In this document: in pieces, positions 43,280 to 50,168 of the stretch
Position numbering within the stretch: position 1 is the stretch's first letter
How the letters are laid out: each line of letters starts with the position of its first letter
Source: an uncultured Erysipelotrichaceae bacterium
Lineage (GTDB): Bacteria; Bacillota_I; Bacilli_A; RFN20; CAG-826
NCBI GenBank assembly: GCA_902800025.1
Contig: CADCDA010000005.1
Location: 1-64,000, forward strand
Direction of reading: 5' to 3'
Length of the DNA: 64,000 nt
Position numbers and translations under genes: made by a program
The notes under the pieces: model-generated
The model's database searches: none
What the model was told of the DNA's origin: nothing
Seen by the model: only the letters and a program-made list of their open reading frames with translations

Positions 43280-44581
43280 ATGATTGAAAAGACTATTCAG
43301 ATTAAAGACACTAAAAAATTAGTGGGATCTTTACCTGCGATTAGATATACAGAACCAGAGTATCTCTATATTGCTACCGCTAATGCTAGATGTCCAAAAG
43401 CTGATTTATATATTAAACCAGGTGACCATGTTAATTCTTGTCAAGTTATTGGTATGCGTCATGGTCCTTTCTTTGAACAACCTATACATGCGACTTGTTC
43501 AGGCACTTTTGTTGGCTTAGAAAAACATTACCATAGAAATGGTAAATTGACAGACTTTATTAAATTAGAAAACGATCATAAAGACACTTTAGATCCATCG
43601 GTTATCATTCGTACTCCAGAAGAGATTAAAGCTTTAACCAAAGAGCAAATGACTGAGATTATTAAAGACGCTGCAAATGTTGGACTAGGTGGATCTTCAT
43701 TCCCAACTTATATCAAATTCCAAACCGACAAAAAAATTGATTTGATTTTAATTAATGGAATTGAATGCGAACCATATATTACCGCTGACCATAGATTAAT
43801 GCTTGAATTCCCATACCGTATCATGGATGGAATCACTTATGTCATGCAAGCATTTGACTGCCATCACGCTAAGATTTGTATCAAATCAAAATATAAAGAT
43901 ATCGAAGAAGTTTATCGACAAGTTATTAAAGAATACGAAGGTTCTGGTATTGAATTATGCTTAGTTGGTAACTATTACCCCCAAGGCTGGGAAGTTGAAA
44001 TGATTAAAAGCGCAACTGGGATTCAATTAAAACCAGGTGAACTTCCAACTAATAGAGGAATTCTTAACTTTAACGTCTCCACAATGGTGGGTATTTATAA
44101 GGCGATTAAATACAATATGCCTGTTATCAAAAGATTCGTTACCATTACTGGCGATGGAATTAAATTCCCAAAGAACTTCCGTGTTAGAGTTGGAACATCA
44201 ATTCATGATTTAATCCCAATGTGTGGTGGATATAAAAACCCCGATAAAGAAAAAGTCTTTATTCTCGGTGGACCAATGATGGGAGCTTCAGTTCCAAGTG
44301 ATGACTGTATTATTACTAAAACAGTGACTTCAATCATTATCTTAGATAAGAGTGAGGCAAAAGAGGAACCATGTGTCAGATGTGGCTGCTGTGTTTTAAG
44401 CTGTCCAGCACACCTTGAGCCTGTTCAAATTATGAATGCGGTTAAAGTTTTAGATAAAGAAAGAATTAAAAAACTCAATCCTTTGAAATGTATCGAATGC
44501 GGTCTTTGTACTTATACTTGTACATCAAAGATTCAAGTTACCGACTATATTAGAAAGGCAAAAATGATTGCGAAATTATGA
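43280..44581 (+). CDS. rnfC: Rnf complex subunit C
   Basis: The 433-residue protein has the RnfC layout: an N-terminal barrel domain, the NADH/FMN-binding Rossmann-like region (GLGGSSFPTYIKF, LINGIECEPYITADH), an SLBB-type segment and two [4Fe-4S] motifs, CVRCGCCVLSCP and CIECGLCTYTC, near the C-terminus. It is the peripheral subunit that exchanges electrons with NAD. Its TGA overlaps the rnfD ATG. It heads the operon with a promoter just upstream that seems to give a leaderless message. Confidence 0.95.
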   Translation: MIEKTIQIKDTKKLVGSLPAIRYTEPEYLYIATANARCPKADLYIKPGDHVNSCQVIGMRHGPFFEQPIHATCSGTFVGLEKHYHRNGKLTDFIKLENDHKDTLDPSVIIRTPEEIKALTKEQMTEIIKDAANVGLGGSSFPTYIKFQTDKKIDLILINGIECEPYITADHRLMLEFPYRIMDGITYVMQAFDCHHAKICIKSKYKDIEEVYRQVIKEYEGSGIELCLVGNYYPQGWEVEMIKSATGIQLKPGELPTNRGILNFNVSTMVGIYKAIKYNMPVIKRFVTITGDGIKFPKNFRVRVGTSIHDLIPMCGGYKNPDKEKVFILGGPMMGASVPSDDCIITKTVTSIIILDKSEAKEEPCVRCGCCVLSCPAHLEPVQIMNAVKVLDKERIKKLNPLKCIECGLCTYTCTSKIQVTDYIRKAKMIAKL

Positions 44582-45714
44582 ATATAATTAAGGAAAGCGC
44601 ACCTCATCTTAGAAGAAAAGCTACCGTCGCTAGAATGATGGGAGATGTTTTAATCGCGCTTGCACCAACACTTATATTCTCCTTTGTTGTTTATCCCGCT
44701 AATACAGCGATTACTTTAGTAATCTCTTTAGCGGTGATGCTTATTTCCGAGTTCGTTTATGTCGGATTAAGAAATATGATGCCTAAAGATGGATTAAAGC
44801 ATTCGTTTAAAGAAAGATTTGAATATTCCTATAAAGGAAAATATACGATTAACAATATCTTATCTCCAGCTATTACCGCAGTTATCTTTACTCTTATTAT
44901 GCCTGCAGGTGCTCCAATATACGCTATTATTCTAGGAGCGTTAGTTGGAATCGTTTTAGGAAAACTCGTTTTTGGTGGATTAGGAAGCAACATCTTTAAC
45001 CCTGCCGCAGTTGGTATGGTGTTTGCTAAACTCTGTTTTGGTTCACAATACGTTAAATATGTTCCAACTTGGTATTATTCAGTTCCTGATGTTTCTGTTG
45101 GCCCAACAGCGTTAAGTGGTGTAGCCGAATCGAGCTTAGATAATATCGTTAATAACATGAGTTACTATAACCCATTCGATTTGTTCTTTGGACGTATTCC
45201 AGGAACACTTGGTGAAGTATACAAAATCACCATTTTAGTGGGTCTCTTATATCTTTTAATTAGAAAAAGCGCTGACGTGAGAATCGTTTCTTCATATTTA
45301 GTAACCTTTATTATTCTCTCACTAGTTGCTGGCTTATCTATTTATGGATTGAATCAAAAAGTTAATCCTCTTAGTTTTACTCTTTATAACTTATTAAGTG
45401 GTGGTGTTTTATTCGGTGCAGCCTTTATGCTTACCGATCCAGTTACTAGTCCAATTAATTCTCCTTCAAGGGTGATGTATGGAATTATTGCCGCCGTATT
45501 TACTATATTTATTAGATTCTTTGCTGCTTTCCCAGAAGGTGTGGCTTTTGCAATCTTACTCGCTAATATGATTGCCGTTGTTTTAGATCACTATGAATGG
45601 AGCAGCTCTCAGTATACTTGGAAAAAATATTTAGCTATTGTGTTATTAATTGCAATTCCAGCTTTAGTAACTTTCTTAGCTATTTATTTTGGAGGTGCAT
45701 ATCATGTCGGATAA
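44578..45714 (+). CDS. rnfD: Rnf complex subunit D
   Basis: The 378-residue membrane protein has about nine helices and the flavinylation motif region LTDPVTSPIN, in which the Thr carries covalent FMN in the family. It is homologous to NqrB and forms part of the ion path. It starts within the rnfC stop and ends overlapping the start of rnfG. ApbE, the enzyme expected to attach the flavin, is encoded downstream in the same operon. Confidence 0.94.
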   Translation: MNIIKESAPHLRRKATVARMMGDVLIALAPTLIFSFVVYPANTAITLVISLAVMLISEFVYVGLRNMMPKDGLKHSFKERFEYSYKGKYTINNILSPAITAVIFTLIMPAGAPIYAIILGALVGIVLGKLVFGGLGSNIFNPAAVGMVFAKLCFGSQYVKYVPTWYYSVPDVSVGPTALSGVAESSLDNIVNNMSYYNPFDLFFGRIPGTLGEVYKITILVGLLYLLIRKSADVRIVSSYLVTFIILSLVAGLSIYGLNQKVNPLSFTLYNLLSGGVLFGAAFMLTDPVTSPINSPSRVMYGIIAAVFTIFIRFFAAFPEGVAFAILLANMIAVVLDHYEWSSSQYTWKKYLAIVLLIAIPALVTFLAIYFGGAYHVG

Positions 45715-46222
45715 GAAGAAATATGTGATCACCTCTATCACCTTAGGGTTTATTGCCGCTAGTAGTGCAGCTTTAATCGCAGTTACTAATTTAGTAACTA
45801 GAGATAAAATACGCGAAAGTGAACAGCAAAGAATTGTTAAAGGTATTCAATCAATTTTCACTGAGTGTGAATCATTTAAAGAAAATGAACTCGTTAATAG
45901 TTATAAATATGTTATGACTGCTTATCGAGTAGTTGATAAGAATGACGCTGAACTTGGTTATGCTTTCCAAACAATAGGTTCAAATCAATATGGCAAGATT
46001 TCTTTAATTGTCGGATATGAAAATGCAATATCAACTGCTTCCTTTAAAGGAGTATATGTAGTCGTTGATGAACAAACTTATGCTTCTACATTAGAAGATA
46101 ATTACATTAGTCAACTTCCTGATATTTTAGAGGATGTTAATTGTGGTGCGACTTATGGCGCAAAACTCGTTAGAGAAATGATAAAAGAAGCTGGCAAAGC
46201 CGCTGAGGATATTTGGAATTAG
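45704..46222 (+). CDS. rnfG: Rnf complex subunit G
   Basis: From the ATG at 45704 (TTGGAGG eight bases upstream) the product is 172 residues with an N-terminal transmembrane helix and an extracytoplasmic FMN-binding domain. The flavin attachment site is in NCGATYGAKLV; the usual motif is SGATxT/S, so the first position is Cys here while the Thr that takes FMN is kept. It relays electrons to RnfD and A/E. Its start overlaps the rnfD end by 11 bases. A start at 45689 is less likely since it would precede the ribosome site. Confidence 0.92.
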   Translation: MSDKKKYVITSITLGFIAASSAALIAVTNLVTRDKIRESEQQRIVKGIQSIFTECESFKENELVNSYKYVMTAYRVVDKNDAELGYAFQTIGSNQYGKISLIVGYENAISTASFKGVYVVVDEQTYASTLEDNYISQLPDILEDVNCGATYGAKLVREMIKEAGKAAEDIWN

Positions 46223-46224
46223 TT

Positions 46225-46953
46225 ATGGCAAAAGAAAAAGGAAAGACAAAAGCTAATCTTCTTAAGGGCATTATAAATGAGAATCCTCTCTTAGTGTCGA
46301 TTCTTGGAACATGTCCTGCTTTAGCAACCACCAAAACAGTGGAGGCTGCTTTAGGAATGGGTTTGTTATTTACCATCGTTTTGATTTGTTCTAATATCTT
46401 AGTTTCATTATTAAGAAAATTAATTCCAGAAGAAGTTAAAACCCCAGCCTATATCGTTATCATTGCGACATTTGTGACGATGGTTAAAATGTTCACAAAC
46501 GCTTTCCTTCCTGAATTATATTCAACCTTAGGTGTCTTTATTTCTCTTATCGTTGTTAACTGTATTGTTTTAGGAAGAGCAGAAGCATATGCTTCTAAAA
46601 ACAAAGTTTTTGATTCCTTTATCGATGCGCTTGGTATGGGAATTGGTTATACTTTAGCAATTATCTTAATGGCGTTCTTTAGAGAACTACTTGGTACAGG
46701 AGCATTTACCTTTGGTAAGATTTTTACATTTATCCCATTAACAAAAGTACAAATCATTCCAAAAGGATATGAAATCTCCTTATTCCAAAACCCAGCAGGC
46801 GCCTTTATTGTTTTTTCAATTATCTTAGCGGTTATCGCTTTTATTAAGAACCGTAAGGCTGAACTTGTTGCTTATAATGAAAAACAAGAAAAGATAAGAA
46901 AACTTCAAGAAGCAAAAGCGCAGGCTGCAAAAGTAGAAGGAGGCAATAAATAG
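46225..46953 (+). CDS. rnfE: Rnf complex subunit E
   Basis: The ~242-residue membrane protein has six helices and the RnfE/NqrD signatures NPLLVSILGTCPALATTKTVE and GRAEAYASKNKVFDSF. With RnfA it forms the antiparallel pair that holds an iron-sulfur centre within the membrane. The C-terminus adds a charged Ala/Lys/Glu tail. The start is either the ATG at 46225 or an in-frame TTG at 46213 that lies closer to GAGGAT; I give the ATG. It follows rnfG by two bases. Confidence 0.93.
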   Translation: MAKEKGKTKANLLKGIINENPLLVSILGTCPALATTKTVEAALGMGLLFTIVLICSNILVSLLRKLIPEEVKTPAYIVIIATFVTMVKMFTNAFLPELYSTLGVFISLIVVNCIVLGRAEAYASKNKVFDSFIDALGMGIGYTLAIILMAFFRELLGTGAFTFGKIFTFIPLTKVQIIPKGYEISLFQNPAGAFIVFSIILAVIAFIKNRKAELVAYNEKQEKIRKLQEAKAQAAKVEGGNK

Positions 46954-46955
46954 TT

Positions 46956-47555
46956 ATGAATATGTTTATTTCTTTCCTTTTAGCTATTATTTCAAGCATG
47001 TTAGTGGATAACGTTGTTCTTTCTAGGTTCTACGGTATTTGTCCATTCTTGGGAGTTTCTAAAAAAGTCAAATCTTCTTTAGGCATGGGCATCGCTGTTG
47101 TCTTTGTTATTTTATTAGCTACTTTAATTTGCTGGCCTTTATATCACTTTGTCCTAGTTCCAGCAGGAATTGCTTTCTTAGATACAGTGGTGTACATCCT
47201 TGTTATTGCTTCTTTAGTCCAACTAGTTGGATTATTCATTAAAAAGTATTCTCCTTCTTTATATAAATCGTTAGGTATTTATCTACCATTAATTACCACT
47301 AACTGTGCAGTCCTTGGTGTCGCTCAAAGTAACACCGATCAGGGCCTAACATTCTTAGAATCATTAGGCAATGGTTTAGGAACTTCAGTTGGTTTCTTAC
47401 TAGTTATTGTTGTCTTTAGCTGTATTAGAGTGAGATTAGAATCCGCTAACACACCTAAGGCATTTAAAGGATTACCAATCGCTTTAATCGTTGCGGCGAT
47501 TATGGCTATTGCGTTTATGGGATTACAAGGATTATTTGTGGGGTTAGGATCATGA
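46956..47555 (+). CDS. rnfA: Rnf complex subunit A
   Basis: The 199-residue membrane protein has six helices and the family motifs DNVVLSRFYGICPFLGVSKK and TTNCAVLGV with the conserved cysteines that bind iron-sulfur with RnfE. It has the usual RnfA length (~190-200). It starts two bases after rnfE and its TGA overlaps the ATG of the next small gene. Confidence 0.95.
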   Translation: MNMFISFLLAIISSMLVDNVVLSRFYGICPFLGVSKKVKSSLGMGIAVVFVILLATLICWPLYHFVLVPAGIAFLDTVVYILVIASLVQLVGLFIKKYSPSLYKSLGIYLPLITTNCAVLGVAQSNTDQGLTFLESLGNGLGTSVGFLLVIVVFSCIRVRLESANTPKAFKGLPIALIVAAIMAIAFMGLQGLFVGLGS

Positions 47556-47749
47556 GTCAAACTGAAAATCTAATCTTAGGAATATCTATTGTCGTGTTTT
47601 TACTCGCTATTTTTGTCGTCTCATTTGTTTTATTTATGAAGACCCCAGCCCCAAAAGGCTGCGAAGATATCAAAATTAGTGAAGAAAACTGCTCTAAATG
47701 TGGAAAAACAGAATGTGCTTTCTATAAGAAAGCTGAGGAGGAAAAATAG
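47552..47749 (+). CDS. Small Cys-rich membrane protein, NqrM-like or RnfB-like
   Basis: The 65-residue product has one N-terminal transmembrane helix (about residues 8-28) and four cysteines: Cys37, Cys47, Cys50 and Cys55. The C-x2-C-x4-C spacing equals that in the neighbouring RnfB (Cys48, 51, 56). The overall plan, a helix followed by a Cys cluster in a ~70-residue protein, also resembles NqrM, which helps mature the iron-sulfur centre in Na-translocating NQR. It overlaps the rnfA stop and precedes rnfB by two bases, so it belongs to the complex or its assembly. I favour an NqrM-like role, but homology is not shown. Confidence 0.6.
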   Translation: MSQTENLILGISIVVFLLAIFVVSFVLFMKTPAPKGCEDIKISEENCSKCGKTECAFYKKAEEEK

Positions 47750-47751
47750 TT

Positions 47752-48069
47752 ATGGAAATTCTCTATGCGATTTTAATTCTCCTTGGATTAGGACTTCTAT
47801 TAGGTCTTGGTTTAGCGATCGCTGCAAAAGTTTTACATGTTAAAGAAGATGAAAGAATTGAAGAAGTTGCAAAAAGGCTACCGAATTATAACTGTGGTAG
47901 TTGTGGATATGCAGGATGTCACGATATGGCGGAAGCAATCGTTTCTGGCAAAGAAGAAAACTTACGTAAATGTAAGCCAGGAAAAGAAGATCAAAACTTC
48001 AAACCAATTATCGAATATCTTAATGAACACCCAAATGAGGATGGTTCAAAAGTAAAAGCTCACCTATGA
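47752..48069 (+). CDS. rnfB: Short RnfB, lacking ferredoxin domains
   Basis: The 105-residue product has an N-terminal membrane helix and the RnfB [4Fe-4S] domain CGSCGYAGCHDMAEAI through LRKCKPG (Cys48, 51, 56, 74). Then it ends. Typical RnfB proteins continue with ferredoxin-like domains that hold two or more extra [4Fe-4S] clusters and are ~190-330 residues. The gene ends with its TGA overlapping the apbE ATG, so it is not simply cut by a frameshift into the next gene. A separate ferredoxin may supply the missing part. It still has the position and membrane helix of RnfB. Confidence 0.85.
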   Translation: MEILYAILILLGLGLLLGLGLAIAAKVLHVKEDERIEEVAKRLPNYNCGSCGYAGCHDMAEAIVSGKEENLRKCKPGKEDQNFKPIIEYLNEHPNEDGSKVKAHL

Positions 48070-49019
48070 AAACTAAATTAATATTTCCGTTAATTGCTTT
48101 CATTGCTACTTCATGCACTCCAAAAAGCTTTGTTCTTGGTAGCAAAGTTTTTTGTTTTGATACAGTAGTGAGTATTGAATTATATGAAGGCAAAGATGAA
48201 GATGTTAAAAATATTGAGGAAATACTAAAGTATTACGACAAATTATCCGATAACTACTTACCTAGAGATATCACTAATGTTTATACAATCAATAACACAA
48301 ATGAAACGATTGAAGTATCGAAAGACTTATATGATTTGTTGAAATCATCTATGGAAGTCACTTCTAAAGGGGCTAACTACTTTAACTTATTGGCGGGATC
48401 TCTTTCAAAAAGATGGAAAGAATCTCTATCTCAAAATCAAGTTTTAAGCCAAAACGAAATTAATGAAGAACTCGATAAGCTTAATGATTCTTCGCTATCT
48501 TTATATCCTAATAATTTAATTAAAAGACTAGGAGAAGCGGAAATTGATTTAGGGGGTATCGCTAAAGGGTATACTTTAGATGTAATCAAAGATTATTTAG
48601 ATTCTAAAGAATATAAACACTACATCATTAATGGTGGTTCTTCTAGTATCCTTTTAGGAGAAAAAAATCTTGGAGATGGATGTTTTACTGTTGGGATGCA
48701 AAAAGAGCTTCCTGGAGCCTATTTCAAAGCGAAGAATTGTTTTATTTCTACTAGTAGCAATAGTGAACAGGGCGTAGAAATAGATGGTACAGTGTATTCT
48801 CATATCATTAATCCAATTACTGGATCAGCGATTACGAATTATGATTCCGTTATTGTTTTAAGTGAAGATGGATATTTAGGTGACGCTTTATCGACTTCAA
48901 TGATGATGAACACCATAGAAGAAATTGAGCAAATTGAAAAAGATCAAAACGTTAAAACAATTATCGTTAAAGATGAAAAAATTGTTCATAAACATGTAGG
49001 CATTGAGGTTTTTCGCTAG
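48066..49019 (+). CDS. apbE: ApbE FAD:protein FMN transferase
   Basis: The 317-residue protein has a lipobox-like start (FIATSC) and the ApbE features FDTVVSIELYEG, GGIAKGYTLD, the substrate pocket around YIINGGSSSI and HIINPITGSA, and a C-terminal DALSTSMMM. It transfers FMN from FAD to Thr residues of RnfD and RnfG outside the membrane, using Mg. Its ATG overlaps the rnfB stop. The operon position supports this target. Confidence 0.94.
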   Translation: MKTKLIFPLIAFIATSCTPKSFVLGSKVFCFDTVVSIELYEGKDEDVKNIEEILKYYDKLSDNYLPRDITNVYTINNTNETIEVSKDLYDLLKSSMEVTSKGANYFNLLAGSLSKRWKESLSQNQVLSQNEINEELDKLNDSSLSLYPNNLIKRLGEAEIDLGGIAKGYTLDVIKDYLDSKEYKHYIINGGSSSILLGEKNLGDGCFTVGMQKELPGAYFKAKNCFISTSSNSEQGVEIDGTVYSHIINPITGSAITNYDSVIVLSEDGYLGDALSTSMMMNTIEEIEQIEKDQNVKTIIVKDEKIVHKHVGIEVFR

Positions 49020-49021
49020 TT

Positions 49022-49396
49022 ATGGATAAGAAAAAACTCAGAAACGATATCATCTTAATTGCTTCTTTACTAATCGCTGCAGCGGTTGCTTTGACTGTGA
49101 TTTTATGCACTAGAGTAAAAACCAACTTAATTGCGAAAATATCAGTTCAAAACCAAGTGGTGGAAGTTATTGATTTAACTAAAAAAGAAGATAAGCACTT
49201 TTATGTCGACGGATTACATGGAAAAGTTCATGTTCATACGAAAGACGGAGCGATTGCGATATTAGAATCAAATTGTCCACATCAAGATTGTGTTCATATG
49301 GGTTACATCAGTGAATCAAATCGTCCAATCATCTGCGCTTATAACGCTGTATATATCGTTATTGAAGGGGCGAGTAGTTACGACGTGGTGATTTAA
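49022..49396 (+). CDS. NusG-domain-II membrane protein
   Basis: The 124-residue product has one N-terminal transmembrane helix and an extracytoplasmic NusG_II domain with CPHQDCVHMGYIS and PIICAYNAVYIVIEG. Such proteins are commonly encoded beside Gx transporters, ApbE and Rnf genes. Their biochemical role is unclear; a part in extracellular flavin or redox handling is suspected from context. It starts two bases after apbE. Confidence 0.85.
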   Translation: MDKKKLRNDIILIASLLIAAAVALTVILCTRVKTNLIAKISVQNQVVEVIDLTKKEDKHFYVDGLHGKVHVHTKDGAIAILESNCPHQDCVHMGYISESNRPIICAYNAVYIVIEGASSYDVVI

Positions 49397-49398
49397 TT

Positions 49399-49944
49399 AT
49401 GGAAGAAGAGAAGAAAGAAAGACGAATTAGTGTCCATAAAATTGCAATCCTTGGTGTTTTAACTGCGGCCGCAATAGTGATTGGTATATTGGAATCATAT
49501 ATTCCTAGTATTGGTATACCAGGAGTAAAACTCGGGTTAGCCAATATTATGATATTAGTTACTCTATATGAATTGGGTATTCTTGAAGCAGTGTTCGTTA
49601 ATCTTTTACGTGTTGTAGTAGTGGGTCTAGTTAGAGGAACGATATTTGGAATGGGATTCTTTATGTCGCTTACTGGAGCGGTTTTGTCTTTGGGAGTGAT
49701 GATTCTTTTCTATCTACTAATTAAGAAATTTTCAATTATTGGTGTTTCAGTTATCGGGGCTATTTTCCATGTTCTAGGACAAATAATAATCGCCATGATT
49801 TATCTTGGGACTGCGTATGTCTTCTATTACTTACCGATAATCGCAATTTCCGCAATTATCACTGGAATATTTGTTGGTATAACAGCAAATCTCATCATAA
49901 AAACTGGTGTGATTAAAAAGCAAAAAGAGAAATATAAATTCTAA
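49399..49944 (+). CDS. Gx transporter family / heptaprenyl diphosphate synthase component I-like
   Basis: The 181-residue protein has about five membrane helices and the family's early motif ESYIPSIGIPGVKLGLANI. Proteins of this type were first named heptaprenyl diphosphate synthase component I but look like ECF-type S-component or small-molecule transporters. Here it is the last gene of the rnf operon and may move a quinone, prenyl or flavin-related compound. The next feature is an intrinsic terminator. Confidence 0.8.
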   Translation: MEEEKKERRISVHKIAILGVLTAAAIVIGILESYIPSIGIPGVKLGLANIMILVTLYELGILEAVFVNLLRVVVVGLVRGTIFGMGFFMSLTGAVLSLGVMILFYLLIKKFSIIGVSVIGAIFHVLGQIIIAMIYLGTAYVFYYLPIIAISAIITGIFVGITANLIIKTGVIKKQKEKYKF

Positions 49945-49952
49945 TAAATAGT

Positions 49953-49980
49953 AGGTCAAACTAATTGACCTCTTTTTATC
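49953..49980 (+). terminator. Intrinsic terminator of the rnf operon
   Basis: AGGTCAA (49953-49959) pairs with TTGACCT (49965-49971) and is followed by CTTTTTATC. Confidence 0.85.
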
Positions 49981-50079
49981 TATAAAAAAATAATGGATAA
50001 ATATCTGTAGTAATCTAAATACTCTTTTCAGAAGAAAAGTCTATATGGTCCATTTTACTCTTGTTTAATAAAACAAATA

Positions 50080-50143
50080 TTGCGATAAGATAATGTCGGT
50101 TTTATAATTTTTGTATAAATTCGTTATCGTTAGTATAACGGAA
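50080..50143 (+). promoter_or_regulatory. Tandem promoters with operator-like repeat before the starch operon
   Basis: Promoter one is TTGCGA (50080-50085), 17 bp, TATAAT (50103-50108). Promoter two is TTGTAT (50111-50116), 17 bp, TATAAC (50134-50139). The inverted repeat CGTTAT (50122-50127) / ATAACG (50135-50140), extended outward as TTCGTTAT and ATAACGGAA, covers the second -10. It looks like a LacI-type or similar operator. Confidence 0.55.
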
Positions 50144-50168
50144 CTTTTTAGAAAAGTAGGAATGACTT

